Shown: positions 41,822 to 51,358 of the stretch, one piece after another
Position numbering within the stretch: position 1 is the stretch's first letter
How the letters are laid out: each line of letters opens with the position of its first letter
DNA from: CAJBVG01 sp943372995
GTDB taxonomy: Bacteria; Bacteroidota; Bacteroidia; Sphingobacteriales; Sphingobacteriaceae
DNA: 64,000 bases
Direction of reading: 5' to 3'
NCBI GenBank assembly: GCA_943372995.1
Contig: CALSAQ010000004.1
Span: forward strand, 1-64,000
Position numbers and translations under genes: made by a program
The notes under the pieces: generated by a model
The model's database searches: none
What the model was told of the DNA's origin: nothing
What the model saw: the letters and a program-made list of their open reading frames with translations, nothing else

Positions 41822-42862
41822 ATGTATATTAGTAATACCCTCATTTCTTGGTATAAAAAGAATAAAAGAGAACTCCCTTGGAGAAATACAATCGATCCTT
41901 ATTTGATTTGGCTCTCAGAAATCATTCTTCAGCAAACTAGAGTAGAACAAGGCTTACCCTATTACCTTCATTTTTCAGAAAAATACCCTAATGTAAAAGT
42001 CTTAGCAGAATCGAGCTCTGATGAGGTGATTCGTTCTTGGCAGGGTCTTGGCTACTACAGTCGTGCTCGTAATCTCCACGCAGCCGCTAAGCAGGTTATA
42101 AGTGAATTTGCTGGGGTGTTCCCAAAGTCGTACGATGAATTGTTGAAGCTAAAAGGAATCGGCGAATACACAGCAGCAGCAATTTCCTCATTTTCAAACA
42201 AAGAAGTTAAGCCAGTGCTAGATGGTAATGTTTTTAGATTTCTATCCAGATATTATGGGATAAGTACCCCCATTAATTCATCTAATGCTAAAAAGGAGTT
42301 TATTGCCATTGCCAAGGATATTATAGATAATCAGCAACCTGATATATTTAATCAAGCGATTATGGAATTTGGAGCATTACAGTGTAAACCTAAATCGCCT
42401 AATTGTGATGTATGCCCATTTTTAGACTCATGCTTTGCCTATCAGAACAAAAAGGTGGAATTTTTACCAGTAAAAGAAAAGAAACTAAAGAGGTCGATAA
42501 GGTACTTTTATTATTTTGTACATCGTTCTGATAATGGACTGATATTGCAAAAACGTACCGCAAAAGATATTTGGCAAGAACTTTACGAATTCCCTTTAAT
42601 AGAAGCAAAAGAGGAATTGGATGAAAAGGCAATTTTAAAACTGGCTCGTACTTCCTCAATAATTTCTCATCATGCGGAAATAATAGGCATTTCCGCTAAA
42701 GTAAAACATGTGTTAAGCCATCAGGATATTTTTGCTCGATTTTTTGAAATACGCGAGCCTCATTTAATGCATCAAAAAGAGGGAAAAACTGTATTTGTTA
42801 AGGATGAAGAAATAAAGGATTTTGCATTACCCCGCCTGATTGAACAGTACTTACAAAAATAA
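41822..42862 (+). CDS. mutY: A/G-specific adenine glycosylase
   Basis: The 346-residue repair enzyme removes adenine mispaired with 8-oxoguanine. The catalytic Glu is in SEIILQQTRVEQ (about 33-44), the helix-hairpin-helix is LKGIGEYTAAAI and the catalytic Asp is in PVLDGNVFRF (about 133). The iron-sulfur cluster motif Cx6Cx2Cx5C (about 187-204) is complete. The C-terminal NUDIX-like domain (about 220-346) recognises oxoG. Length is normal. It leads the operon mutY-ssb-gldE-gldD on the plus strand. Confidence 0.96.
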   Translation: MYISNTLISWYKKNKRELPWRNTIDPYLIWLSEIILQQTRVEQGLPYYLHFSEKYPNVKVLAESSSDEVIRSWQGLGYYSRARNLHAAAKQVISEFAGVFPKSYDELLKLKGIGEYTAAAISSFSNKEVKPVLDGNVFRFLSRYYGISTPINSSNAKKEFIAIAKDIIDNQQPDIFNQAIMEFGALQCKPKSPNCDVCPFLDSCFAYQNKKVEFLPVKEKKLKRSIRYFYYFVHRSDNGLILQKRTAKDIWQELYEFPLIEAKEELDEKAILKLARTSSIISHHAEIIGISAKVKHVLSHQDIFARFFEIREPHLMHQKEGKTVFVKDEEIKDFALPRLIEQYLQK

Positions 42863-42895
42863 TTCATACCTTTATTTTGTTAAAAAATTAAAAAT

Positions 42896-43333
42896 ATGTC
42901 AGGTGTAAACAAAGTAATTTTAGTCGGACATTTGGGCAAGGACCCAGAAGTTAGACATTTGGAGAATGGTGTAAACGTAGCTTCGTTTTCTCTGGCAACA
43001 ACCGAAACAATTACAACTAAAAGTGGAGAGAGACAAGATCTTACCGAATGGCACAATATTGTGGTTTGGAGAGGACTTGCGGATGTTGCGGAGAAATATT
43101 TAAGAAAAGGTAAACAGATTTACCTTGAGGGAAAAATTAGAACTCGTTCTTGGGACGATAAAGAAGGTGTGAAAAGATATACAACAGAAATTGTTGCAGA
43201 TACTTTTACTATGCTTGGTAAAAAAGATGATGTTCCTGGAAATTCAAATAGTTCTTCTTCAATGAAAACAGATTTGCCTTCAGCATCAGAGTTAATTGCA
43301 GGTTCATCATCAGAGGATGATTTACCATTTTAA
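42896..43333 (+). CDS. ssb: Single-stranded DNA-binding protein
   Basis: The 145-residue protein has an OB fold (about 1-108: MSGVNKVILVGHLGKDPEVR, LEGKIRTRSWDD), a Ser/Asn-rich flexible linker and the acidic tip DDLPF that docks repair and replication partners. It coats single-stranded DNA as a tetramer. It follows mutY by 33 bases and precedes gldE by 22; the mutY/ssb/gldE/gldD order is familiar in Bacteroidota. Confidence 0.96.
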   Translation: MSGVNKVILVGHLGKDPEVRHLENGVNVASFSLATTETITTKSGERQDLTEWHNIVVWRGLADVAEKYLRKGKQIYLEGKIRTRSWDDKEGVKRYTTEIVADTFTMLGKKDDVPGNSNSSSSMKTDLPSASELIAGSSSEDDLPF

Positions 43334-43355
43334 TTGTTAAACTAAAATTTAAATC

Positions 43356-44699
43356 TTGGAAACACAGACGGATCCTTATCCCTCTCAAACAGCAGTTGGT
43401 TTGTTACAGAATATTCCTGTCGATCAACTGCTATTTTATTTTCTCATCATCATCATTGCTATAGTTTTATTAGCATTCTTAAGTGCAGCAGAAAAGGCAA
43501 TTCTCAAAATAAAAGATAAAGACATTGCCGATTTGAAGAAAGCAGATACTAAAGAAGAAGAACGTTTACTTAAACTTCTTGATGAGCCTATGAGATTACA
43601 AGCAACGTTATCCATTAGCATAACTTTTCTGTTAGTTATTGTTGCAACAATATTGAATATTGTACTTCATTATTTCTTTCAAACTTATTTGAGTTATAAT
43701 GTAGAGATATTTTTGTTTAGTGTATTTATTACATTGATCTTATTGAAAACGGCAACATTTATTCCTGGCCTATACGCAAGTAGATATTATCTAGGATATG
43801 CTCGTTGGATTTCTGGACTATTAAAAGCCGCTCAATGGCTATTGAAACCAATCATAGAATTATATTTTGTTGTCTTTAAAATCCTAAACAGATTTGTTCC
43901 AAAGTCTTATCGAATTAATGAAGAAGAGATGAATAGTATGAACGATTCGGATTTGATTAATGAAGAGAATGAAGAAGAGCAAATGATATTAAAAGGTATC
44001 GCAAACTTTGGAAACATATCTGTGAAACAAGTGATGCGAAACAGAATGGATGTGGTTGCTATAGATTTTGAAATGGAGTATTCGGAGGTAGATCAAAAGA
44101 TAAGAGATACCAGATATTCTCGCTTACCAGTTTATGAAAATAATTTAGATACCATAAAAGGAATTCTATATGTTAAAGATTTAATGATAAATAGAGGCGA
44201 GGCAGATTTTAATTGGAAAGATTTAATACGACCAGCTTATTTCGTGCCTGAGTATAAAAAGATTGATGATTTATTAAAGGAATTTAGAACACGACATACA
44301 CATATTGCAATTGTAGTTGATGAGTATGGAGGCACTTCAGGAATAGTAACATTAGAAGATATATTAGAAGAAATTGTGGGTGATATTTCTGATGAGTACG
44401 ACGAAGCTGATGACGAATTAAGGTATTCTAAATTGGACGATAATAATTATGTTTTTGATGGGAAAACACCTTTAACAGATATTTATCGTTTGCTTAATAT
44501 TGATGAAGATACTTTTGAAGAGATAAGAGGAGAAGCCGATACATTAGGAGGATTAGTGCTTGCTATTGCAGGCAGATTTGTATTGAATAAAGAAAAAATT
44601 ATGTATGAAAATTTCATTTTTACTGTAGAGTCTGCTGATAGAAGAAGAGTGAAACGTGTAAAAATGACAATAATAACAGAAGATGAAAAGAATACTTAG
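43356..44699 (+). CDS. gldE: Gliding motility-associated protein GldE (CorC/HlyC type)
   Basis: The 447-residue membrane protein has a CNNM-type N-terminal region with about four helices (about 27-160), two CBS domains (about 215-340: VMRNRMDVVAID, HIAIVVDEYGGTSGIVTLEDILEEIVGDI) and a C-terminal CorC_HlyC domain (about 360-440). GldE is linked to gliding and T9SS function together with GldD, perhaps via ion transport. The start is TTG at 43356: an in-frame stop lies 6 bases upstream and no ATG gives a full first helix. It overlaps gldD by 17 bases. Confidence 0.9.
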   Translation: METQTDPYPSQTAVGLLQNIPVDQLLFYFLIIIIAIVLLAFLSAAEKAILKIKDKDIADLKKADTKEEERLLKLLDEPMRLQATLSISITFLLVIVATILNIVLHYFFQTYLSYNVEIFLFSVFITLILLKTATFIPGLYASRYYLGYARWISGLLKAAQWLLKPIIELYFVVFKILNRFVPKSYRINEEEMNSMNDSDLINEENEEEQMILKGIANFGNISVKQVMRNRMDVVAIDFEMEYSEVDQKIRDTRYSRLPVYENNLDTIKGILYVKDLMINRGEADFNWKDLIRPAYFVPEYKKIDDLLKEFRTRHTHIAIVVDEYGGTSGIVTLEDILEEIVGDISDEYDEADDELRYSKLDDNNYVFDGKTPLTDIYRLLNIDEDTFEEIRGEADTLGGLVLAIAGRFVLNKEKIMYENFIFTVESADRRRVKRVKMTIITEDEKNT

Positions 44700-45261
44700 T
44701 TTAGGGATAATCATACTTTTTTTTAGTTCTTGTGGTAGCGATTATGCTCCAAAACCAAGAGGCTATTATCGTATCGACTTGCCAGTAAAAAAGTATGTGA
44801 ACTATAATAGCGAATGCGGATATACTTTTGATATACCAACTTACTCTTCTGTTGTTAATGATAGTTCCTTAGATGCTAAAACTTGTTGGAAGAATGTAGT
44901 ATATAATGGATTGAATGGACGATTACACCTAAGTTATTATCCTATTAGTTCAAGAAAGATGTTGATGCAATTAACAGAAGATTCGAGAAGATTAGTATTT
45001 AAGCATACAGTTAAAGCAGATGGTATTAACGAAAGTCGTATTGATAATGACACCACCAATGTTCATGGATTGTTTTACGATATAGAAGGGAATGCTGCAT
45101 CGTCTATACAGTTTTTCGTTACCGATAGTAATAGTCATTTTTTAAGAGGGGCATTGTATTTCTATGCAGCACCTCAAGCAGATTCTATACAACCCGTATT
45201 GAATTTTGTGAAAAAAGATATTGAAAGAATGCTCGAAACTTTTCGCTGGACTACTCGTTGA
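44683..45261 (+). CDS. gldD: Gliding motility lipoprotein GldD
   Basis: The 192-residue lipoprotein has its lipobox cysteine after FFSS (residue 17). The GldD hallmark YAPKPRGYYRIDLPVKKY follows at about 21-38, then CGYTFDIPTYSSV. GldD is required for gliding and for assembly or stability of the T9SS in Flavobacterium; its biochemical activity is not established. It overlaps gldE by 17 bases, so translation is coupled. The TGA stop runs straight into the hairpin at 45262. Confidence 0.93.
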   Translation: MKRILSLGIIILFFSSCGSDYAPKPRGYYRIDLPVKKYVNYNSECGYTFDIPTYSSVVNDSSLDAKTCWKNVVYNGLNGRLHLSYYPISSRKMLMQLTEDSRRLVFKHTVKADGINESRIDNDTTNVHGLFYDIEGNAASSIQFFVTDSNSHFLRGALYFYAAPQADSIQPVLNFVKKDIERMLETFRWTTR

Positions 45262-45340
45262 GTATTGAGTAATGGGTAGTGAGAAATTATAGAATTAAAC
45301 AATTACCCACTACCCATTACTCACTACCCACTACTCAATA
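45259..45340. repeat. Heptamer-word intergenic hairpin (site E)
   Basis: From the gldD stop, left words are TGAGTAT, TGAGTAA, TGGGTAG, TGAGAAA. The right side, read on the minus strand, gives TTGAGTA, GTGGGTA, GTGAGTA, ATGGGTA, GTGGGTA. A perfect 15-bp stem pairs 45267-45281 with 45308-45322, and other registers are possible because of the tandem words. It occupies the whole space between the gldD stop and the Omp28 stop (45331-45333), both of which lie inside it. Confidence 0.85.
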
Positions 45341-46200
45341 AGCTTAATCTCCTCTACTTGTACCACTTCCTTAGTTGTGTTATCTTGAATAAAAGCAACT
45401 ATATAAATATGTTTTTCATCCCAAGAAGGATCTAAAGTTGTTGTGTATGATTTGTTAATGCTAGTTCCTATCGGAATTACAGGATTAGAAGTATAAAGCG
45501 GATCACCCCAAGTTGGGGTAACAGAAGTTCTAAGCACATGTCTGTGTACATAGTTGGATACATCTTTGTCTACACCACCACAAGTAGCATAAAACTTTTG
45601 CCAGTTTATTATACTGTCCTCCACCACATAAACTACTAATTGTTGATCAGAATTGCCTTCTGCTAAATATTTAGAATTGACATTAATATTTGCATTTCTA
45701 TTAGCTGAATTATAAGTTGCACTTAGCGTTATTGTAGCATCAGGATGATTAGCTACTGTTGTATCTAAAATAAATGGTGCAACAGCGCTAGACCATGCAG
45801 TTGATGATAATATTGTTGTATTATTGTATGGTGTTCTATTAATCATACCTTGAGGTAAACCCATATTATCAATTTTAAAAAAGTCATTGATTTCGTTTCC
45901 TGCAGTTGTTCTAAAATCTGTTCTAAATTTTGTTCCGCCAGGGTATGGCTCTGCAAAAAAACCAATATGTGTAGCTACAAGAATAATTCTACCTTCATAA
46001 ATTGAATCTAATCTTAGTGCTTCTTTTGCTGCACATGGGCAATTCCCGCATGTATGCCCTGTGAAATCCTCTAGTAATATTTTTCTTTTTGGACCTGCGG
46101 TTGTATCAATAGCTACTTTTTCATCAAATGGTCCTTCTAAAACATCACAAGAACTAAAGAATGAAACGATAATAATTGCAACTAAAAATAAATTTTTCAT
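45331..46200 (-). CDS. Omp28-related lipoprotein with CxxC motif
   Basis: The 289-residue protein has a lipoprotein signal (cysteine after FFSS, residue 18). The Omp28 domain opens with ILLEDFTGHTCGNCPCAAK (about 41-59), a thioredoxin-like strand followed by Cys51, Cys54 and Cys56. The remainder is beta-rich. The spacing CGNC matches a redox-active pair, although Omp28 proteins have no proven activity. It is the last gene of the run Omp28-T9SS, TlpA, DUF6029, Omp28 on the minus strand. Its final codons and TAG stop derive from the hairpin at 45259-45340. Confidence 0.88.
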   Translation of the reverse strand: MKNLFLVAIIIVSFFSSCDVLEGPFDEKVAIDTTAGPKRKILLEDFTGHTCGNCPCAAKEALRLDSIYEGRIILVATHIGFFAEPYPGGTKFRTDFRTTAGNEINDFFKIDNMGLPQGMINRTPYNNTTILSSTAWSSAVAPFILDTTVANHPDATITLSATYNSANRNANINVNSKYLAEGNSDQQLVVYVVEDSIINWQKFYATCGGVDKDVSNYVHRHVLRTSVTPTWGDPLYTSNPVIPIGTSINKSYTTTLDPSWDEKHIYIVAFIQDNTTKEVVQVEEIKLIE

Positions 46201-46212
46201 TTTAAATATATA

Positions 46213-47847
46213 TTAAAAACTAGATGTAATAGAAATACCAACACCATTAGATGCAGGTAATTGTCGGCAAACCCCACCCACACATAAATATCCTTCACGT
46301 TGCTTTCCATAAGATAACGCAATTCTTGTTGCATTTCTGATATAACCCATTGTACCAGTTAAATAATGAACCTCCTTTTTAGGATTTTTCTCATTATTGT
46401 AATTGTATTGGTCGTATAGAGCAAAAAACCAATGTGGTGAAATGGTATATTCTATTAGGCCCATTGCCCATTGACCTTCATCTTGTTTAGTGTATAAATT
46501 TTGTGCTTCAGCACGGATTGTATTTTTTCTGTTGATTTTATATTGTGCCTCTAGAATGTTTATATGAGAATAAAGCGTACCAAAACCAGAAAGTCCTTGA
46601 ACAACATCTTTATTGAAAATCTGGTACATGTAAGTGTAGCTTAGTTTCCATTTTGCATCTAGTTTTTTACTAACCATCAACTCAATATCTTCATACATCA
46701 GAACTTTACCAGCTCCAATATTATTTAGTTTATAGCCATAATCGTCGCCTGTTTTAGAGGTGTCTAAGCTACTAACGTGAGAGTATGCTAAACTTACTAA
46801 TGTTCCATATTTACCACCAAGTGGAGTTCCTTTTTTGAAGTTATAAGAAATCTCAGCCTGATAACCAAACTCTCCATTTGGTTGAGTTGCGTATGGATAA
46901 AACGCAGCAAAAGCATAGGTGTATTGCTTAGTAATGGCAGGTAGATAATTTATTAATAATACGTTTCCAGTTGCATCACGGTTTGATTTGAAATCCATAT
47001 TATCTACATATTTTGCCGAAGCCATAAGACTTAAACCGTTATTGGCATAAGTAGCTGAAGCAAATAATGCAGAACCTGGTTTATAGATATACTGATTTGT
47101 ATAAGATGGGTCGTTTATTTTATAAGCATATTCCAAATAGAAATTCATTTTTGGAGTAATAACATTTAAACGAGCAGCAGATGAGGCCACATTTTCTGGA
47201 AGTTTTTTCAAGGGATTTTCATCCGCTTGATATTTACTCACAATACTACCACCTAGAATGTAGGTAGTCGATTTTCCCGATAATGAAGGAACTAATTCAC
47301 TTAAATTAAATTCTGCATCAAATCCACGTACTATACCTTCTCCTTTTTCAAAGAAAAAACGTTGTTGACCAATTACCCCCTTTAAATAAATACCTTTATA
47401 AGGCTGATATCTTAAGCGAATCCCATCCATAGCGTTATCAACTCCAAGACCACGCTCTTCATAACTTCTAAAAATTAAGCCAGTACCAAATTGTTCGTAA
47501 AAGTTACCAATTGTAAATTCTAAATTATCTACTTCATAAGATGCATAGCGATAAGTTAGCCCACTACCATTATATCTTGAATCAAATCCAATTAAAGGTT
47601 TTAAGTATGATTCATACCTTATACCAGCTTTGAATTTACCTCTGGTATAATTAACATTTGCAAAGCCATTCATTCGAAGTTTTTCAGGTACTTTTTGTGC
47701 ACCTATGATTGTGTCTTCGAAATAATTTTGGGCATCCATCTGGAAATTACCATGAATTTCTCCTGCTTGAAATTTATTTTCATTCTCTTGAGCAAAAGCA
47801 AACGCAGCATTAACAAGTATGAAGCAAGTAATTATTATTTTCTTCAT
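46213..47847 (-). CDS. DUF6029 outer-membrane-like protein
   Basis: The 544-residue protein has a signal peptide (about 1-19, ending AFAQ) and a long series of amphipathic beta strands with aromatic residues, ending in GISITSSF with a C-terminal Phe, as in outer-membrane barrels. The opening GEIHGNFQMDAQNYFEDTIIG and GNFYEQFGTGLIFRSYEERGLG match the Bacteroidota family DUF6029. Function is unknown. It starts 5 bases after the TlpA stop and ends 12 bases before the Omp28 lipoprotein, so these are co-transcribed. Confidence 0.82.
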   Translation of the reverse strand: MKKIIITCFILVNAAFAFAQENENKFQAGEIHGNFQMDAQNYFEDTIIGAQKVPEKLRMNGFANVNYTRGKFKAGIRYESYLKPLIGFDSRYNGSGLTYRYASYEVDNLEFTIGNFYEQFGTGLIFRSYEERGLGVDNAMDGIRLRYQPYKGIYLKGVIGQQRFFFEKGEGIVRGFDAEFNLSELVPSLSGKSTTYILGGSIVSKYQADENPLKKLPENVASSAARLNVITPKMNFYLEYAYKINDPSYTNQYIYKPGSALFASATYANNGLSLMASAKYVDNMDFKSNRDATGNVLLINYLPAITKQYTYAFAAFYPYATQPNGEFGYQAEISYNFKKGTPLGGKYGTLVSLAYSHVSSLDTSKTGDDYGYKLNNIGAGKVLMYEDIELMVSKKLDAKWKLSYTYMYQIFNKDVVQGLSGFGTLYSHINILEAQYKINRKNTIRAEAQNLYTKQDEGQWAMGLIEYTISPHWFFALYDQYNYNNEKNPKKEVHYLTGTMGYIRNATRIALSYGKQREGYLCVGGVCRQLPASNGVGISITSSF

Positions 47848-47852
47848 TCTTA

Positions 47853-48359
47853 TTAATTTATAGGTTCACCTTTAGCTACTTTCTTCACTAATTCATATAA
47901 TTCTTCTTCATCACCTGGAGTATAAGAATTATGTTGCCATACCACTTCACCCTTTCCATTCACAAGAAATGTATGTGGGATGTTGTTCACGTTTAGCGCT
48001 CTCTTAAAATCACCGTTTGGATCTAGATAAACTTCATACGACCAGTTACGTGCTACAACAAATGGTTGAACCCTTGCTGAGTTTCTAGAGTCGTCTGTAG
48101 AGATAGCAATTACTTTAACGCCAGTTTCCTTTTGCCAATCATCATACAATTCAGATATAGCAGTTAATTCTTGAACACAGGGCTTGCACCACGTTGCCCA
48201 AAAGCTAATAATCATAGGCTTGCCATCATTAGCCAATTGACTTGTATTAAAATTTTCACCAGCGATTTTTTTAATATCTACTGAAGGAACTTTATTTTGA
48301 GCATTTACAACTACAATTGAAATGGTCAATAATAATAGGGATAAAACTATTTTTTTCAT
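47853..48359 (-). CDS. TlpA-family thiol-disulfide oxidoreductase
   Basis: The 168-residue protein has a signal peptide (about 1-20) and one thioredoxin/TlpA domain. The active site is FWATWCKPC with Cys58 and Cys61. The cis-proline region NNIPHTFLVNGKGEVVW and the family insert VIAISTDDSRNSARVQPF are present. It should reduce or oxidise envelope proteins in the periplasm. It is the first gene of the cluster with DUF6029 and an Omp28 lipoprotein, suggesting that the Cys-containing Omp28 proteins are its clients; this link is inferred. Confidence 0.92.
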   Translation of the reverse strand: MKKIVLSLLLLTISIVVVNAQNKVPSVDIKKIAGENFNTSQLANDGKPMIISFWATWCKPCVQELTAISELYDDWQKETGVKVIAISTDDSRNSARVQPFVVARNWSYEVYLDPNGDFKRALNVNNIPHTFLVNGKGEVVWQHNSYTPGDEEELYELVKKVAKGEPIN

Positions 48360-48418
48360 TTGCTTAATTTTGAAAGTAGTGGCAATAAAAATAAGGTATT
48401 TCTATCTGATTATAAATA

Positions 48419-48448
48419 AAAAGAGCCAATATTTCTATTGGCTCTTTT
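48419..48448 (-). terminator. Intrinsic terminator of the Omp28-T9SS gene
   Basis: A perfect 13-bp stem (48419-48431 with 48436-48448, core AGAGCCAATA) with loop TTTC has an A-run at one end and T-run at the other. It lies 19 bases after the stop of the minus-strand gene at 48467 and before the TlpA gene, so the two are separate transcripts. Confidence 0.85.
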
Positions 48449-48466
48449 AAAATATTATTATTAGGA

Positions 48467-50533
48467 TTAACGAGTAAGTACTACTTTAGAAGTAATAGAT
48501 TCGTTTCCTACTCTAACTACTGCTTGGTAGATACCGTTAGCAACGTTTTCATCAGCAGTCCAGTTGATAAACTTAGAACCACCAATTACTAATCCATTAG
48601 CTGAACTGTATACTAAGCGACCAGTCATATCGTATACATCTAAACTGATGTTTGCATCAATTTTATCCATTTTCACTTCAAAGGTAGTTGTACCGTTAGA
48701 AGGGTTAGGGAATGTTGAAACCACGAAGCTTTTTGCTTTTACTGAAGAAACTCCAGATACAAAGTTTTTCTCGTTAGCATTGAATACTTGTCCTGTTGAA
48801 GCATCAGTAACAAAACCAATGATGTGCATGTTGTTAGGATCTTGTGTCATTGGAACAGTATATTGGAAGTTCGCATTGTAAGTTGTACCAGAAACAACAT
48901 TAACAGGAATGCTATTTTCTAATCCTTCAAAACCACCTAATATTGCACGACCAACGTGATCATATTCCATCATACTAGCAGGAACTGGGTTAGGAAGGTT
49001 ATGGAAATTACCCATTGGTCCATTACCACCACCTGAGTAAGCATTAACTTGAGCATAAGCATTACCTGAACCAGTAACGTTATCTTCAGTTACTACTGCG
49101 TTGATACGGAAATCACCAACTAAATCAGTTGCGAATTTAGCACCAATTGTAATATCGAAAGTTCTAGTACCTGCATCGTAATTAGCATCTACTATAATAT
49201 CACATGGAGTAATTTCAGCAATTTTTGCATCGTAAGCATCAAAGAATTCTGATGGATCATAAGGTTTTCCTGGCTCTCTGTCTGCTAATCCACTTGGATA
49301 TCCAGGTACTTGAGCTGAAACTCCAGCATCGTATTCAATTACAGCCATAGGATCTTGGTTGTGTACTGCAACTAACATTGCTGTAGTTGGGTATGTTTTA
49401 TGTAATGAATCCATAAATACAGTACCTCTTGGACACCATTGGCACCATGTTCCAGTTGCTTCTTCGAATAATACTCTTTTAGTAGGAGTGAATGTGTTTG
49501 TCATTACTCCGATAAATGCTTTTGCAGTATCGTCTAATTTATTTGCATCACCTGCAACTTCAATCCATGCTTTTAAATTAATAGCACTTTGTGAAGATAC
49601 TGTAATTGGTGTTGAGTGAATTAATACTTTTCTACCACCATTAGCAGCAATATTAGCATTTGAAACAGTTTGTGTAACTACTGCACCATTGTTTACTTGA
49701 TATTTGAAATCTAAGCCAGCTAAAGCTGATGAACCTTTGTTGATTACTTCTAATGTAACATCAACTTCTGATGGGAATGAAGTGTATTTAGGAACATCTA
49801 AAGACATAACTCCTGCATCAGTAGTCAATTGTACACCTGGTTCAAATCCGTAGTAAAGATTATCGATTAAACTTGGGTCTGCACCTGCAGCTGAAGGAAT
49901 TGCTGGTGATGGTGAAAGAGCGAATGCTGTTGAACCATCTACTTGCCATCCAATAGTTAATGCATGCGTACAACCATTGTTTCTTTGGTCAACAACATAA
50001 AATCTATCAGTACTTTCTTCCAATACAATCGCATAGTAAGTATAGCATGTTGTAAGGGCAGGAGCGGGTAAAGAAAATGAATTGAACTGTATCCACAACT
50101 GACGGTTCGGTGTTTGACCGAATACTTTTGTGAAAATTTTGTCATTCGTACCACGGCCAGAAATACCCCAACAAACGATTGAATTATCAGGAATTTGAGC
50201 ACTTGGTAAGTTTGAAGGAGTGTAGCTAGGTACGTTTGCAGCGTTAGTGGTAAACGTTAAAACACCTGAGCTAGATACTTTAAATTGTGTAACTGGTTGA
50301 CCATCGAAATTGAAATCGAAAGGAATCGTTTCAGTTTGTGACCATGTAGGTGTAGTCGCTGAAACACCTGAAATACCAGTCCAGCCTGCAGGTTGACCGC
50401 CACCTTCTGGATATTCTAAGTCGGTGTTTAGGTTGTTACCTGGGTTACCATTTCCTATTGCAGGGAACTTATATTGTGCATTTGCAATTGAAACAAACGA
50501 CAATAAGGTAAGTAAAGTAAAAATTTTTCTCAT
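48467..50533 (-). CDS. Omp28-domain protein with T9SS type A sorting domain
   Basis: The 688-residue protein has a signal peptide (about 1-19), an N-terminal beta-sandwich region (about 20-240), a CARDB-like module (about 245-345), an Omp28 domain opening VLFEEATGTWCQWCPRG (Cys-x-x-Cys near 367-370), and a C-terminal T9SS type A domain of about 80 residues (STFPNPSNGTTTFEVKM to the final SKVVLTR). It should pass through the T9SS and be anchored on or released from the surface. It parallels the lipid-anchored Omp28 at 45331, with the same CxxC placement. Confidence 0.9.
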   Translation of the reverse strand: MRKIFTLLTLLSFVSIANAQYKFPAIGNGNPGNNLNTDLEYPEGGGQPAGWTGISGVSATTPTWSQTETIPFDFNFDGQPVTQFKVSSSGVLTFTTNAANVPSYTPSNLPSAQIPDNSIVCWGISGRGTNDKIFTKVFGQTPNRQLWIQFNSFSLPAPALTTCYTYYAIVLEESTDRFYVVDQRNNGCTHALTIGWQVDGSTAFALSPSPAIPSAAGADPSLIDNLYYGFEPGVQLTTDAGVMSLDVPKYTSFPSEVDVTLEVINKGSSALAGLDFKYQVNNGAVVTQTVSNANIAANGGRKVLIHSTPITVSSQSAINLKAWIEVAGDANKLDDTAKAFIGVMTNTFTPTKRVLFEEATGTWCQWCPRGTVFMDSLHKTYPTTAMLVAVHNQDPMAVIEYDAGVSAQVPGYPSGLADREPGKPYDPSEFFDAYDAKIAEITPCDIIVDANYDAGTRTFDITIGAKFATDLVGDFRINAVVTEDNVTGSGNAYAQVNAYSGGGNGPMGNFHNLPNPVPASMMEYDHVGRAILGGFEGLENSIPVNVVSGTTYNANFQYTVPMTQDPNNMHIIGFVTDASTGQVFNANEKNFVSGVSSVKAKSFVVSTFPNPSNGTTTFEVKMDKIDANISLDVYDMTGRLVYSSANGLVIGGSKFINWTADENVANGIYQAVVRVGNESITSKVVLTR

Positions 50534-50665
50534 TTTTGTTTAAATTTGTAGTGTTAATGTGCCACCATGGCAACAAAATTTGTACCATATTAGAATATTT
50601 TAAGCATACTAACAAATAATTTGGTATGATTTTCGCTCATACACTTAAATTTTAATAAAAAAGTA

Positions 50666-51358
50666 ATGAAAAAAACCGTTTTTACAGTAATTTTAGGTAT
50701 TTTATTTTGTGGTGCTTTCGCACAAAACCTAGAAATTGTACACCCAGTGACTAGTACACAGGGCAGTATCGACAGTGTTTTGTACATCAAAATGCATGTT
50801 AAAAATAATTCAGCAAGTGGAACTTCAGTTTATTTGGAGAGATCAATTAAAACTCTTGTTTCTGGTCAATTGAGTTATTTCTGTTTTGGAATTACTTGTT
50901 ATCCGCCAAACGTTAATATTTCACCAGAAAACATTTCTTTGAACGCTGGAGCAGAAGATTCTTCAGTAAAAACATACCTTGACCCAAGAGGTGTAGAAGG
51001 TACAAGTGTTGTTAATTATTGTTTCTATAACCTTGACAAAACAGATTCAGCATGTTTATTATTAACTTATGGCGCAATGGCAACTGGTATAGTTAATAAT
51101 TCTCACTTAAAATTTATTAAAGTTTTCCCAAACCCTGCTGTTGAGACAATCAAACTAGCTTTCAATACAGAGAAAGTATATAATTCATCTGAAATTCAAA
51201 TTTCTGATCTTAGCGGTAGAGTGGTTTACACTGAAGCAGTAGATACTAAAGATGGTTTAATTTCAGTAAATATTGAGACTTTACCTGCTGGAGTTTATGT
51301 ATGTAACCTAGTTGGTGATGGTGTAACCATTGCAAGAGACAAAATAGTAGTTAATTAG
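50666..51358 (+). CDS. Small T9SS-sorted secreted protein
   Basis: The 230-residue protein has a signal peptide (about 1-19, ending AFAQ), a beta-rich domain of about 120 residues that I do not recognise (two close cysteines in CFGITCYPP; also NISLNAGAEDSSVKTYLDPRG), and a C-terminal type A sorting domain (VFPNPAVETIKLAF, GVYVCNLVGDG) of about 75 residues. It should be exported by the T9SS. It is divergent from the Omp28-T9SS gene, separated by 132 bases with no clear promoter. Its TAG stop is part of the hairpin at 51356. Confidence 0.85.
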   Translation: MKKTVFTVILGILFCGAFAQNLEIVHPVTSTQGSIDSVLYIKMHVKNNSASGTSVYLERSIKTLVSGQLSYFCFGITCYPPNVNISPENISLNAGAEDSSVKTYLDPRGVEGTSVVNYCFYNLDKTDSACLLLTYGAMATGIVNNSHLKFIKVFPNPAVETIKLAFNTEKVYNSSEIQISDLSGRVVYTEAVDTKDGLISVNIETLPAGVYVCNLVGDGVTIARDKIVVN

